Source: Candidatus Omnitrophota bacterium (lineage in GTDB: Bacteria > Omnitrophota > Gorgyraeia > JAUYCX01). From it: a DNA stretch of 57,172 nucleotides. The stretch lies in the NCBI GenBank assembly GCA_030692045.1, contig JAUYCX010000081.1, forward strand, positions 1 to 57,172, in the 5' to 3' direction. Below are positions 25,663-35,100 of this stretch, piece after piece; positions within the stretch are counted from its first letter, which is position 1; every line of letters starts with the position of its first letter. Both the position numbers and the translations under genes were made by a program. A model generated the notes under the pieces. The model was not told the DNA's origin and made no database searches. It saw nothing but the letters and a program-made list of their open reading frames with translations.

Positions 25663-26942
25663 ACAATTTGTGCTTTAATTGCTTTTAAATCAGATAAAAA
25701 GTTGGGATACGATTTTTTAACACATTCGATATTCTTAACTTGAAGCCCCAACTTTAAACCCAGAATGCTAAAAGCCATGGCTAAACGGTGGTCTTGGTGG
25801 GGGTCTAAAGTGATACCCCCTTTAAGAGCCTTCTTAGGATAAATTATCAGTTCATCCTTTTTCTCTCTAATATCTGCGCCAGTTTTAATCAGTTCTTTTC
25901 TTAAATCGCTAATCCGGTCTGATTCTTTTAAGCGCACATGTCCAATTCCATAAATCCTGGTTTTGCCTTGAGCAAACAATGCCAGAACTGCCACAACTGG
26001 CACTAAATCAGGGCTATCTTTTAAATTAAGCATTGCGCCCTTTAAATTTTGAGGCCCCCTGATTTTAATGAAAGCTTTAGAAACTTTTAATTTCACACCC
26101 ATTCTTCTAATAATTGGCAAAATGTTTTTATCTGCCTGAATTAGTTTATCAAAGCCTATGCCTTTAATAGTTATCTGGGACTTACATAAAATTCCTGCAC
26201 CTATTATAAAAGCTGCCAAACCATAATCTGCAGGCACAACAAACCTCTTGAGCCCCTTAAACCTTTGCCTGCCGGCAATAAGAAAATGCCGCTTATTGGT
26301 TCTTGTTATTTTTATTCCGGCAAGTTTTAACACTACTTTGGTCATATCAATATATGGCAGTGAAACAATATAATTGCCTAAAATCTTAAGAGAGCTTTTA
26401 GAACTAAGTAGGGGCAGGGTTATAAGAAGCGAGGAAATAAATTGCGAGCTAAGCCTTCCGTCAATGGCTATATTTCCAGAAGTTATATTGCCTGTTTCAA
26501 CAATAATGGGCACTGATTCTTGAACGCCCTTTCCTCTAATTTTTGCACCCAATTTTCTTAAAACCTTAAGAAGCGCTCTATTAGGCCTTGCAGAAAGTGT
26601 TTTGCAACCTGTGATTTCAATTTTCTTATCTGTTAATGTTGCTAATGACAAAAGAAACCTTAGTGATGTGCCAGACTCTTGAACATTTATTTTAGAAGGA
26701 AAGCTTAATTTACCCTTAACGCCATTTATCAGCCAGGTATTGCCCTTAACTTTTTTTATTTTGGCACCCAGTTTAGAACAAACACTTTTAGCAACAATAG
26801 CATCCTGACTATTTGAAGGACCAACAACAATAGTCCTGCCTGCTAAACAGGCGATAAACAATACTCTAATTGTATAGGATTTAGAGGCAGGAGCAATGAT
26901 ACTTCCTTCTAAATAAGAGGCGGGCTTTATTTGAAGGTTCAT
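25647..26942 (-). CDS. aroA: 3-phosphoshikimate 1-carboxyvinyltransferase (EPSP synthase)
   Basis: This 431-aa protein has the two-domain inside-out alpha/beta barrel pattern of AroA. Visible signatures are the substrate-binding ASKSYTIRVLF (Lys and Arg of the KSxxxR motif), ESGTSLRFLLSLA (the GTxxR loop), RPNRALLKVLRKLGA, SSQFISSLL, and a C-terminal KESDRI..DHRLAMAFSILGL. It joins shikimate-3-phosphate and PEP in the aromatic pathway. It overlaps the coiled-coil gene by 4 nt. It lies about 15 kb from the tyrA-DAHP synthase-hisC-pheA set, outside the common aromatic gene order. Confidence 0.93.
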   Translation of the reverse strand: MNLQIKPASYLEGSIIAPASKSYTIRVLFIACLAGRTIVVGPSNSQDAIVAKSVCSKLGAKIKKVKGNTWLINGVKGKLSFPSKINVQESGTSLRFLLSLATLTDKKIEITGCKTLSARPNRALLKVLRKLGAKIRGKGVQESVPIIVETGNITSGNIAIDGRLSSQFISSLLITLPLLSSKSSLKILGNYIVSLPYIDMTKVVLKLAGIKITRTNKRHFLIAGRQRFKGLKRFVVPADYGLAAFIIGAGILCKSQITIKGIGFDKLIQADKNILPIIRRMGVKLKVSKAFIKIRGPQNLKGAMLNLKDSPDLVPVVAVLALFAQGKTRIYGIGHVRLKESDRISDLRKELIKTGADIREKKDELIIYPKKALKGGITLDPHQDHRLAMAFSILGLKLGLQVKNIECVKKSYPNFLSDLKAIKAQIVTLHR

Positions 26943-27679
26943 TTTTTAAAGCTGACTTTATCGCCTTCTTTTACCTTATCTTTATTTAAGGGAGCAATAA
27001 AATTAGCCACGGATAAATTTTCTTGAACGCGTTCTACCTTGAGGTCGCCTAAATATTTATTAGCGCGATAAACTGATAAAGTTTGGTTGGGGGTTATGCC
27101 ATTTTGCTCGCCTAAATTTATCACTGCAAAATCAAATTCCTTATTTATGACCGCAATGCTACCATCCTTTACATCCTCAGGACTAACCACAATCTTTTCT
27201 AAGGATACCTCTTGGCTTGTGGCTAAATTTTTAATCTTGTTCTCTAATGATAAACGCTCTACTTGCAAGGATTTTAATTTTTCTCTTAAAGCCTTAAGTT
27301 CTCCCATTGAATGGGATAACTTTGACTTAATACTTTCTTTTTCCTTACTTTCCTTACTCAAATTATCTTTTAGTTCATTATTGTCTAAAGTTAGTTGTTC
27401 TCTAAAGGACTTCTCCACCTCAATCTCGTTAGATAAATTAGTATATTTTGTATCAGACTCCTTAAGCCTTTCTTCTAATAATAAGGCTTGTTTTTTAGAT
27501 TCGGATAACTGCCTTTCCAATTGAAGTTTGACATTTGAAATCTGTTCAAGCTGTTGCTCTAAAGAAATCCTTTTATCCTTCTCCTGTTTAAATAATACTA
27601 ATGTTCCTGCGGTTAAGCACAAAGAAAGTATTGCTAATACCAATAAAAAAATTGTCGTGGCTTTGCCTACCATGTTCAT
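26939..27679 (-). CDS. Membrane-anchored coiled-coil protein with FlgT-C-like domain
   Basis: This 246-aa protein has an N-terminal transmembrane helix (about 8-30) and a coiled coil from about 33 to 165. The C-terminal domain (about 178-246: GSIAVINKEFDFAVINLGEQ.., NQTLSVYR, VKEGDKVSF) resembles the flagellar FlgT C-terminal/SH3-like fold. No flagellar genes are present here, so the domain similarity should not be read as a flagellar role. It is the first gene behind its own promoter, with a strong SD (AAAGGAGG). Confidence 0.65.
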   Translation of the reverse strand: MNMVGKATTIFLLVLAILSLCLTAGTLVLFKQEKDKRISLEQQLEQISNVKLQLERQLSESKKQALLLEERLKESDTKYTNLSNEIEVEKSFREQLTLDNNELKDNLSKESKEKESIKSKLSHSMGELKALREKLKSLQVERLSLENKIKNLATSQEVSLEKIVVSPEDVKDGSIAVINKEFDFAVINLGEQNGITPNQTLSVYRANKYLGDLKVERVQENLSVANFIAPLNKDKVKEGDKVSFKK

Positions 27680-27718
27680 ATTTGTAGCCTCCTTTCCAAT
27701 CTTCTTAAAGTTAAATTT

Positions 27719-27747
27719 ATTATATAAGAATCTCCTGCTTCCCGCAA
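27719..27747 (-). promoter_or_regulatory. Probable promoter for the coiled-coil gene and aroA
   Basis: TTGCGG (27742-27747), a 17-nt spacer and a perfect TATAAT (27719-27724) occur on the minus strand about 40 nt before the ATG at 27679. The -35 is only moderate. Confidence 0.55.
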
Positions 27748-27764
27748 GATTAATCTTTTAATTT

Positions 27765-28643
27765 TTATACATCAAAAGGAACTCTGCTGTTAAATTCCAT
27801 AAGCTCATTTGTCTTAGGGTGAATAAAACTAATTGATTCTGCATGCAGGGCTAAACGTGGAAATGAGTTTTTTTGGCCATATTTCTCATCGCCTAAAATA
27901 GGATAACCTAAATAGGATAAATGTACTCTTAGTTGATGTGTTCTACCTGTTTGAGGAAATAATTCCAAAAGCGTTCTATCCTTGTATCTTTTTAAAACAC
28001 GATAAACTGTTTTGGCAGCTCTGCTTTTATGAAAGGAAACTGAAATTTTTTCTCTATCCCGCGGGCTTCTACCTAATGGCAAATCTACTATTCCTTCATC
28101 AAATTGAACTTGTCCCTTGACCAATGCAACATAACGCCTCTTAACCTTATGCTGCAAAAATTGTTTGGCTAAAGCACTGTGAGTAGGATTATTTTTTGCA
28201 ACCAACATTAGTCCAGAGGTATCCTTATCCAGACGGTGCACAATGCCAGGGCGTAGCGGTTGGTTGAAGTTAGAAAGATTTTTGCAATGATACAATAACG
28301 CATTTACCAATGTGCCTGAATAATTTCCCGGCGCTGGATGCACCACCATTGAAGGGGGCTTGTTTATAACCAGTAAATCCTCATCTTCATAAACAATGTC
28401 TAAAGGAATATTCTCTGGATTAAGATTGAAACTTTCTTCCTCAATTAACTCTAATAAAATTTTTTCTCCCAGTTTAACTTTGTGATGAGATGGGGCAAGC
28501 TTAGCGTTAACTAACACATGTTTTGCTTCGATAAGGCGCTTTAGAAATGTGCGAGAATATTTCTGCTTAAAGCTTTTTACTAAATAAACATCCAACCTAA
28601 GATTATTGTCTTGGGTTTCTACTGTGAAGGAAATTTTTTCCAT
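27765..28643 (-). CDS. rluD: RluD-family 23S rRNA pseudouridine synthase
   Basis: I take the start as Met at 28643 (MEKISF), because the four extra upstream codons are not typical of the family. The protein of about 292 aa has an N-terminal S4 RNA-binding domain (RLDVYLVKSFKQKYSRTFLKRLI..). The RluA-type catalytic domain has PPSMVVHPAPGNYSGTLVNALL, the catalytic Asp in RLDKDTSGLML, and LFPQTGRTHQLRVHL. RluD-type enzymes modify helix 69 of 23S rRNA; the exact target is inferred. The start overlaps the 3' end of lgt. Confidence 0.9.
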   Translation of the reverse strand: MEKISFTVETQDNNLRLDVYLVKSFKQKYSRTFLKRLIEAKHVLVNAKLAPSHHKVKLGEKILLELIEEESFNLNPENIPLDIVYEDEDLLVINKPPSMVVHPAPGNYSGTLVNALLYHCKNLSNFNQPLRPGIVHRLDKDTSGLMLVAKNNPTHSALAKQFLQHKVKRRYVALVKGQVQFDEGIVDLPLGRSPRDREKISVSFHKSRAAKTVYRVLKRYKDRTLLELFPQTGRTHQLRVHLSYLGYPILGDEKYGQKNSFPRLALHAESISFIHPKTNELMEFNSRVPFDV

Positions 28644-29340
28644 ACAAAGCAACAATAAGAATAATCAAACTGAAAATTTGGAATATGGTTAAATTCCAGA
28701 TAATCCTTGGCGAATCTCCTCTTAAGAATTCCAGAATAAATCTCTCAAGCGATATAAGTATAAGATAGAAAAACAGCATTTCACCCTCGCTACTCACCTT
28801 CTTTTGCTTTAACTTTAAAATAAAAAAGATTATGATTAGGTTAAATGTGGATAAAAGCTGCGCAGGAAAAAGCTTCATTTGGTGAACCGGGAAAAATATG
28901 CCAAAACCTAATGGCCTACCAAAACAACATCCATTTAAAAAACATCCGATTCTGCCAATTGCCTGCGCTAAAGCTGCATAGGGACAAATTAAATCTAAGG
29001 TTTTTAGGATAGGCTGTCTTTTAATCTTCAAAAACAAAATTCCAAAAATTATTGCAGCAATTAATCCTCCAAACCAAACCAGACCACCGTGCCAGAGCAT
29101 TAAAATCTCTTTAGGGTTCTCTTGAAAAAAATGTAAATTTAGCAGAATATAAAAAATTCTCGCACCGATAATTCCGCTAACTAAAATCCAAAAGCAAAAA
29201 TCAAGAAGAATATCCGCCTTAAATCCCTGTTTTTTTCCTTCTTGGGTTAATAAAAATATACTTACGAATGACGCCAATGCCAGCAAAAGTCCGTAAGAGT
29301 AGATTGTAAAAGGGCCTATTTGTAAGATAATCGGATACAT
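28603..29340 (-). CDS. lgt: Prolipoprotein diacylglyceryl transferase
   Basis: The chosen start (MYPIILQIGPF, 29340) matches the family N-terminus. An upstream in-frame start at 29379 would add 13 residues. The protein of about 245 aa has seven hydrophobic helices. The family signatures include GARIFYILLN, HGGLVWFGGLI and IGRIGCFLNGCCFGRP. It attaches diacylglycerol to lipobox cysteines, the step before LspA. Overlaps with lspA upstream and rluD downstream point to one transcript, lspA-lgt-rluD. Confidence 0.93.
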   Translation of the reverse strand: MYPIILQIGPFTIYSYGLLLALASFVSIFLLTQEGKKQGFKADILLDFCFWILVSGIIGARIFYILLNLHFFQENPKEILMLWHGGLVWFGGLIAAIIFGILFLKIKRQPILKTLDLICPYAALAQAIGRIGCFLNGCCFGRPLGFGIFFPVHQMKLFPAQLLSTFNLIIIFFILKLKQKKVSSEGEMLFFYLILISLERFILEFLRGDSPRIIWNLTIFQIFSLIILIVALYGKNFLHSRNPRQ

Positions 29341-29801
29341 CTTAAAATTGTAATAGTAACTCCAATTGTGATTGCGCAATCAGCCAGATTAAATACAGGC
29401 CAGATACGAAAATCTAAGAAATCTATAACAAACCCAAATCTCAGTCTATCGATAAGATTACTTATAGCTCCAGCCAGAATTAAACTTAAAGCGAAATAAT
29501 AAAGTCTATCAATGCCTTGCTTACTTTCTTTAGAAAAAAATAAAATTAAAATAAGCCAAATTATAGCCATAATTGGCAATACCAAATAAAACAAAATCTG
29601 GTTTTTAAACAAGCCAAAGGCAATTCCTTTATTAAGCACTAAGCTAATATGAAAAATATTTTTAATTATGGGGAGGCTGTGATCGGGTTGTAGACTTTTT
29701 AGAATAAATGCTTTAAGGACTTGGTCAATCAAAATAATTAAAAACAAGCTGCCTATATTGAAGCTTAGATTATTTTGATTAACCCCTTTTTTGGCTATCA
29801 C
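29316..29801 (-). CDS. lspA: Lipoprotein signal peptidase II
   Basis: This 161-aa protein has four hydrophobic helices and the catalytic Asp motifs GAISNLIDRLRFGFVIDFLDF and FNLADCAITIG. It cuts diacylated prolipoproteins. It overlaps traR/dksA by 4 nt (ATGA-type junction) and lgt by about 25 nt. The client nearest in the window is the lipoprotein at 37850-38152. Confidence 0.95.
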   Translation of the reverse strand: MIAKKGVNQNNLSFNIGSLFLIILIDQVLKAFILKSLQPDHSLPIIKNIFHISLVLNKGIAFGLFKNQILFYLVLPIMAIIWLILILFFSKESKQGIDRLYYFALSLILAGAISNLIDRLRFGFVIDFLDFRIWPVFNLADCAITIGVTITILRCIRLSYK

Positions 29802-30238
29802 TTTATGTTTTCAAGTCCACGCTGACAATCCAAACACATCCTTGTATAAGGAAGGGCCTTTAACCTAGGCTTATTGATAGACTTACTACACTTCTCGCAG
29901 ATACCAAAGTTTTTCTCATCGATTCTTTTCAAGGCATCGTCAATTTCATATAACAGCTTGCGTTCATTTGAGGCAAGGTCTAAAGAAAATTCTCTATCGT
30001 AGGTGTCGGTGGCCATATCTGCCATATGCAGCGTATAGCTAGAAATATCGCCCGCTGCATCCCTTTGAGATTTTTTTAGGGTATTGTCTGAGATATGCTT
30101 TATCTGATCAGCAATATCTTCTTTATATTTTAAAAGAATCTTTTTAAAAATTTTTAACTCTTTGGACGGCATCTTTTTTTCCTTTAAAGTTTTCTTGGCT
30201 AAATTACGACTTTTAGCGGATATTCTTTTCTTCTTCAC
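29798..30238 (-). CDS. TraR/DksA-family zinc-finger regulator
   Basis: This 146-aa protein has a basic N-terminus (MKKKRISAKSRNLAKK), a helical hairpin with acidic residues (DMATDTYDREFSLDLASNER) and a C4 zinc finger CEKC..CLDC (about 113-137). DksA-type proteins enter the RNA polymerase secondary channel. The start is GTG at 30238, spaced correctly from AAAGGAGG, which abuts repeat copy C. Its coupling to lspA-lgt is common in diderms of this kind. Whether it answers to ppGpp is unknown. Confidence 0.88.
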   Translation of the reverse strand: MKKKRISAKSRNLAKKTLKEKKMPSKELKIFKKILLKYKEDIADQIKHISDNTLKKSQRDAAGDISSYTLHMADMATDTYDREFSLDLASNERKLLYEIDDALKRIDEKNFGICEKCSKSINKPRLKALPYTRMCLDCQRGLENIK

Positions 30239-30249
30239 AGCTTTCCTCC

Positions 30250-30481
30250 TTTAATGACGACACAAGTTATGGAGTCCGCCAAAGTTATGTGGCGGATGAC
30301 ATAACTTGTATGTCGGAATTAAATCCAGCACTAATTTTTGAAAAAACGCTTAATTAAATTAAAGGGTCAATCTATATAATACCCACTCTAAAAACTAGAG
30401 CAGTTACAAAAATTAGTGCTGGGTCAAATTCAGCCACAAACTTACGTTGCTAACGCTTCCGTAAGTTTGGGCTTCACTTGA
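30250..30481 (-). repeat. Composite hairpin repeat, copy C (three-arm form)
   Basis: It fills the space from the ileS stop (TGA at 30474-30476, inside the terminal TCACTTGA) to the SD of traR/dksA. Plus-strand order: TTTAATGA; arm 1 (CGACACAAGTTATG / CATAACTTGTATGTCG with an inner TCCGCCA / TGGCGGA stem); GAATTAAAT; arm 2 (CCAGCACTAATTTTTG / CAAAAATTAGTGCTGG); CAAATTC; arm 3 (AGCCACAAACTTACG / CGTAAGTTTGGGCT). The arm 2 loop contains a TATTATATA stretch on the minus strand that could serve as a -10 region. Confidence 0.78.
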
Positions 30482-33317
30482 CTTCTAATGTCTTAACGCA
30501 CCTTGAACAAATCTCTGGATGATTTTTATCCTTTCCCACTTCATCCTCATAATTCCAGCAACGTATACATTTCTTTCCGCTTGCTTTTTGGGCTATTATT
30601 TTTATATCAACTAATTGAGAGGCGCCTTGTTGTAAAGTGGCTACTTCTTTCGTAAGCTCAATTTGTGATACCTTAAAAATTTCCCGTAAATCTGCTTGCC
30701 AGTTACTTAAAAATTCAAGATGATTTTGGTTGCTGGTTATAAAAGTAAGTTTGCAATCAGCGCTACTCCCAACTTCACCTTTGTTTCTGATTTCTTCAAT
30801 CCTTTTTAAAACAATTGGCCTTAATTCCAATATTTGTTTTAATTCAGAATCTAATGGTTCGTTATTCCATACTGCATTTACTTTCGGCCAGTTAGACAAA
30901 TGAATACTATTTATATTCTCTTCTCCCTTGGGAATATATCTAAATACCTCTTCAGCTGTGAAAACCAAAATCGGCGCAATCAACCCTGACAAATAATTCA
31001 AAATTTCATAAAAGGATGTTTGGGCGCTTCTTCGCTCTAAAGAATTATTTGTAAAAGTATACAGCCTATCCTTTAAAATGTCCAAATAAAAATTAGAAAG
31101 TTCTTCGTTGCAGAAAGTGTAGATATATCTATACGCCTTGGCAAAATCAAATGTATCATAACTTGCACTAACATTCTTAAGAAGGAAGCTTAGTTGGTGT
31201 AAAATCCATTTATCGATTTTTAACAAAGCTTCATAATTTATCTTATCCTTACTTGGATTAAAATCATAGAGATTGCTTAATAAAAATCTTATGGTATTAC
31301 GAATCTTACGGTAAGCCTCGATTGTTCTCTCGAGTATCTCTTTGGAAATGCGAATATCCTCATTGTAATCGCAAGAGGCAACCCATAATCTCAAAATATC
31401 TGCACCGTATTCTTTTATAATATCTTGTGGCGATATAACATTACCCAAAGATTTAGACATTTTCCTTCCATCGCCATCCACAACAAAACCATGGGTTAAT
31501 ACAGCTTTAAAGGGTGCTTTATTATCTATTGCCACTGAAGGAATAAGCGAAGCCTGAAACCAGCCTCGATGTTGGTCAGAACCCTCCAAATAAAGCTGGG
31601 CTGGAAATTCCAAGTCTGGATTTTGCTTTAAAACCGCTTGGTGGCTCACGCCAGAATCAAACCAGACATCTAGTATGTCATCGGATTTAACAAATTCTCT
31701 TAAGCCGCAAGCGGGACAGGTAAAATCCTTTGGTAGAATTTCAGAAATATTCTGGGTAAACCAAGCATCGCTACCTTCTTTGATAACAATATTTGCAAAG
31801 CGTTCAATAACCTCAGGGAATAATTGATAATCTGAATTACATTTTTTACAAGCAAGCGCTGGAATGGGTACGCCCCAATACCTTTGACGAGAAAGACACC
31901 AATCAGGACGCAAATCTATCATTGCAGAAATTCTATCCTTTCCTGTAGGAGGAATCCATTCTACAGATTGTATCTCTTGTTTAAGCTTATGCTTAAAATT
32001 ATTATCAATTTTCAAGAACCACTGTAAGGTTGCTCGAAAAATAATCGTATTTTTACAACGCCAACAATGCGGATAAGAATGTAAAATTTCGCCTCTAGAA
32101 AGCAACGCCCCTTTATTTTTTAAACTTTCCATAATCTTATCATTGGCTTCTAATACATGCATGCCGGAAAATTCTTTAGCGACTTGTGTAAATCTACCTT
32201 TGTTGTCAACCGGCATAACAATTTCTAAATTATATTTTAAGCCTGTCTCAAAGTCTTCTTGCCCATGGCCAGGGGCTGTGTGCACAAGACCAGTTCCTTC
32301 TTCTTTGGTTACATAATCAGCTAACACAACAGGACAACTTTTCTTTAAGGAAAAGGGATGTTCATAGATTAAACCGCTTAAATCCTTACCTAATAAATCC
32401 TTAATTTTCTTAAAATTTTTAATCCCGCATTTTTCTAAGATTGATGGGCTTAATCCATTTTCCAAAACTAATATTTCTTTTTCTGTCTCAAATAAACTAT
32501 AGTTGAAGTCGGGTTGAATGGCTACAGCAACATTAGCAATTAGCGTCCAAGGAGTAGTTGTCCAGATAACTAAATTAAAATTTTTATTTTTAGGAAGGCT
32601 GGCAATTTCTTCAGGGTTTTTAACCTTGAATTTTACATAAATAGAAGGCGAGGTATGGTCTTCGTACTCCACCTCTGCTTCAGCTAAAGCAGTTTCGCAT
32701 TGACTGCACCAATTAACTGGCTTAAGCCCACGGTAAATTAGTTTCTTATTTACCAACTCTAACAAAGAACGCACAATCCAGTATTCATAATCTGGGCTTA
32801 AGGTTAAATAAGGCTTCTGCCACTCTCCCAAAACACCCAAACGTTTGAATTGCGCTTTTTGGATTTCAACATATTTCATGGCATAGGCATAAGCTTTTTT
32901 TCTAAAGCTTACCTTATTAATCTCTGACTTATGGATACCTAATTCTTTAAATAATTGGTGCTCAACTGGAAGGCCGTGGCAATCCCAACCTGGCACATAA
33001 AAAGAGTCAAACCCAGACATTGTCTTAAATTTTACAATAATATCTTTTAAAGTTTTATTTAAGGCATGACCAATATGTATGTCGCCATTAGCATAAGGAG
33101 GCCCGTCGTGCAAAATAAACTTAGGCCTATTTTTAGATTTACTGTGAATTAATTGGTGGAGATTTTCTTTTTCCCATTCGGATAAAATCAAAGGCTCTCT
33201 TTGTGCCAAATTTGCCTTCATGGGAAAATCTGTATGGGGTAAATTCAGGGTTTTTCGGTAATCCATATAATGAGCACTTGACTTATGGAAGTCCGACAAG
33301 TTCTTGGCGGACGACAT
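30474..33317 (-). CDS. ileS: Isoleucyl-tRNA synthetase
   Basis: This 947-aa class I synthetase has HIGH (HIGHALNK), a CP1 editing domain, KMSKS ([11 protein letters not shown]) and a C-terminal zinc finger ([12 protein letters not shown]). Family members usually begin near [17 protein letters not shown], here Met18 (33266). No SD precedes that ATG. The upstream ATG at 33317 has AAAAGGAG at good spacing, but it lies within an arm of repeat copy F. The first 17 residues therefore appear to be repeat-derived. I keep the longer start because of the SD. Confidence 0.95.
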   Translation of the reverse strand: MSSAKNLSDFHKSSAHYMDYRKTLNLPHTDFPMKANLAQREPLILSEWEKENLHQLIHSKSKNRPKFILHDGPPYANGDIHIGHALNKTLKDIIVKFKTMSGFDSFYVPGWDCHGLPVEHQLFKELGIHKSEINKVSFRKKAYAYAMKYVEIQKAQFKRLGVLGEWQKPYLTLSPDYEYWIVRSLLELVNKKLIYRGLKPVNWCSQCETALAEAEVEYEDHTSPSIYVKFKVKNPEEIASLPKNKNFNLVIWTTTPWTLIANVAVAIQPDFNYSLFETEKEILVLENGLSPSILEKCGIKNFKKIKDLLGKDLSGLIYEHPFSLKKSCPVVLADYVTKEEGTGLVHTAPGHGQEDFETGLKYNLEIVMPVDNKGRFTQVAKEFSGMHVLEANDKIMESLKNKGALLSRGEILHSYPHCWRCKNTIIFRATLQWFLKIDNNFKHKLKQEIQSVEWIPPTGKDRISAMIDLRPDWCLSRQRYWGVPIPALACKKCNSDYQLFPEVIERFANIVIKEGSDAWFTQNISEILPKDFTCPACGLREFVKSDDILDVWFDSGVSHQAVLKQNPDLEFPAQLYLEGSDQHRGWFQASLIPSVAIDNKAPFKAVLTHGFVVDGDGRKMSKSLGNVISPQDIIKEYGADILRLWVASCDYNEDIRISKEILERTIEAYRKIRNTIRFLLSNLYDFNPSKDKINYEALLKIDKWILHQLSFLLKNVSASYDTFDFAKAYRYIYTFCNEELSNFYLDILKDRLYTFTNNSLERRSAQTSFYEILNYLSGLIAPILVFTAEEVFRYIPKGEENINSIHLSNWPKVNAVWNNEPLDSELKQILELRPIVLKRIEEIRNKGEVGSSADCKLTFITSNQNHLEFLSNWQADLREIFKVSQIELTKEVATLQQGASQLVDIKIIAQKASGKKCIRCWNYEDEVGKDKNHPEICSRCVKTLEVK

Positions 33318-33416
33318 AAGTCAATCTCCTTTTAAGTCGCTTACTTGTTTGTGCGAATTACCCCGAAGCCTATCCCGAAAATATCGAAGAGATTTTCGGG
33401 ATGTTTAGGCAAGGGG
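33268..33416 (-). repeat. Composite hairpin repeat, copy F, overlapping the ileS start
   Basis: Plus-strand order: TAATGA; arm 1 (GCAC-TTGACTTATGG / CATAAGTCAA, an inner GTCCG / CGGAC stem, closed by GTGC at 33351); GAATTA; then a nested stem CCCC..GCCTA..TCCCGAAAAT / ATTTTCGGGA..TAGGC..GGGG ending 10 nt before the mtnP stop. The layout matches the other copies, but the SD and ATG used by ileS are inside arm 1. A third arm is not seen. Confidence 0.65.
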
Positions 33417-33425
33417 CATATGTTA

Positions 33426-34277
33426 TCAATATTTCCCAATAATTATCTTCAAATCCTTTTTTATCTTTGCAGGAATAAATTTTTTGTTTGTGATAATGGC
33501 GTATTTAAGCGCGCTTTGGCAACTACATTCTGTTTGCTTGGGAATTAAATTTATGGCTAACTTTAGAACTTTCTTGGCATTCTCTACATTCTTTAATAGA
33601 TTCTGTACAATCATTTCAACTGTTACAGAGTCGTGGCTGGGATGCCAGCAATCGTAATCTGTTACTGCAGCCAAAGTAGCATAACAGATCTCTGCCTCCC
33701 TAGCTAATTTTGCTTCAGTCAAATTTGTCATACCAATAATGTCCATATTCCAACTACGATAAAGCTCTGACTCGGCTTTTGTAGAGAATGCCGGACCCTC
33801 CATATTTAGATAATTCCCCCCAAAATGAATGTTTGCTCCTGTTTTCTTTCCGGCTTCAAAAAGAATCTTTGACAATTGAGGACAAATGGGTTCAGAAAAA
33901 CCAATATGAGCCACAATTCCATCTGTAAAAAATGTGCTTTGCCGTTTGGTTGTGCGGTCCACAAACTGATTGGGCACCACAAAATCCAAAGGTTTAAACT
34001 CTTCTTTTAAACTTCCACAGGCTGAAACAGATAAAATTTGCCCAACGCCCATCTTTTTCATGGCAAAGATATTGGCGCGGAAATTTATATCTGAGGGAGA
34101 AATACGATGACCCCTTCCATGGCGGGCAAGAAACACAACTTCTCTTCTTTCTAAAATGCCTAGAATTAATCTATCGGAAGGCTTACCAAAGGGTGTAGCC
34201 ACACTTATTGACTTTACATTCTTAATGCCTTCCATTTCATATAAACCACTTCCACCGATAATACCTATTCTTGCCAT
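33426..34277 (-). CDS. mtnP: S-methyl-5'-thioadenosine phosphorylase
   Basis: This 283-aa PNP/MTAP-family protein has IGIIGGSGLYE, ARHGRGHRISPSDINFRAN, a VSACGSLKEE phosphate-site region and MEGPAFSTKAESELYRSW. The last is the MTAP signature (Met-Glu-Gly-Pro-Ala-Phe-Ser-Thr). It splits methylthioadenosine for methionine and adenine salvage. The gene is 1 nt downstream of proC. No other salvage genes are visible here. Confidence 0.92.
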   Translation of the reverse strand: MARIGIIGGSGLYEMEGIKNVKSISVATPFGKPSDRLILGILERREVVFLARHGRGHRISPSDINFRANIFAMKKMGVGQILSVSACGSLKEEFKPLDFVVPNQFVDRTTKRQSTFFTDGIVAHIGFSEPICPQLSKILFEAGKKTGANIHFGGNYLNMEGPAFSTKAESELYRSWNMDIIGMTNLTEAKLAREAEICYATLAAVTDYDCWHPSHDSVTVEMIVQNLLKNVENAKKVLKLAINLIPKQTECSCQSALKYAIITNKKFIPAKIKKDLKIIIGKY

Positions 34278-34278
34278 T

Positions 34279-35100
34279 TTAACTCCTTGCTAATTCTTTT
34301 GAACGCTTTAAAGCTGCCTTCACTGCTTCTTCTAAAGAACCGCCTTTATGTAAAATCTCTAAACCAGCCTCAGTTGTACCGCCTTTAGAGGCAACTTGTT
34401 TTTTCAATTCCAAAGGCGAAAGCTTTGTTTTCTTTAACAAAATAATACTTCCCTTAGTTGTTGTTTTAGCTAATATCATTGCTTGCTCTAAACTAAAACC
34501 AATGCTTACAGCAGCAGATACAAGCGAGGGAATAAAAATATCCTCAGCAAATTTTTTGATTTCATCTAAACCTTTATTCTCGCTTAAATCATATAGAAAT
34601 CCTGGACCGCTTCCTGAAATTGCAGTTGCCTCATCCATCATATCCTCGTTCAAAATCAATGTTTCTCCAATCATGCTGAATAATTCCTTAGTAAAATTTA
34701 ACTCCTCGTTTGTTGATAATTTACCCTTACATAAGCAAGTCATTCCCAAACCAATCTTAGCTGGCAAATTGGGCATAACGCGTACCACCCTAACATTGCC
34801 AAGGTATTTTTCGATATAGTCTGTGGTTATTCCTGCGGCAATAGAAACAACCAGTTTATCCAAAATAAAATTTTTGATTTCAGTTAATAAATCTTCAACA
34901 TCTTGGGGCTTGACTGCCAAAATTATTGTGTCAACTTTATTGACTAAATCAACAGCGGTTGCTTCATTCTCTACACCCTTAAGGCCATTGGTCTTCTGAC
35001 TATCTTTATCAAAAATTAAAATTTTATACTTCGATAATAGTTGCTTGGCAATTGCTTCTCCCATATTGCCACAGCCAATTATACCAATTATTCTTCTCAT
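34279..35100 (-). CDS. proC: Pyrroline-5-carboxylate reductase
   Basis: This 273-aa protein has an N-terminal Rossmann motif IGIIGCGNMGEAI and ILAVKPQDVEDLL. The dimerisation-domain signature includes ATAISGSGPGFLYDL and KGGTTEAGLEIL. It makes proline from P5C with NAD(P)H. It sits directly between yggS and mtnP with no spacing, a common yggS-proC pairing. Confidence 0.95.
   Translation of the reverse strand: MRRIIGIIGCGNMGEAIAKQLLSKYKILIFDKDSQKTNGLKGVENEATAVDLVNKVDTIILAVKPQDVEDLLTEIKNFILDKLVVSIAAGITTDYIEKYLGNVRVVRVMPNLPAKIGLGMTCLCKGKLSTNEELNFTKELFSMIGETLILNEDMMDEATAISGSGPGFLYDLSENKGLDEIKKFAEDIFIPSLVSAAVSIGFSLEQAMILAKTTTKGSIILLKKTKLSPLELKKQVASKGGTTEAGLEILHKGGSLEEAVKAALKRSKELARS

Noticed and set aside
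26939-27679. Flagellar protein FlgT
   Set aside because: Only the C-terminal fold looks FlgT-like; a coiled coil replaces the rest and no flagellar genes are present.
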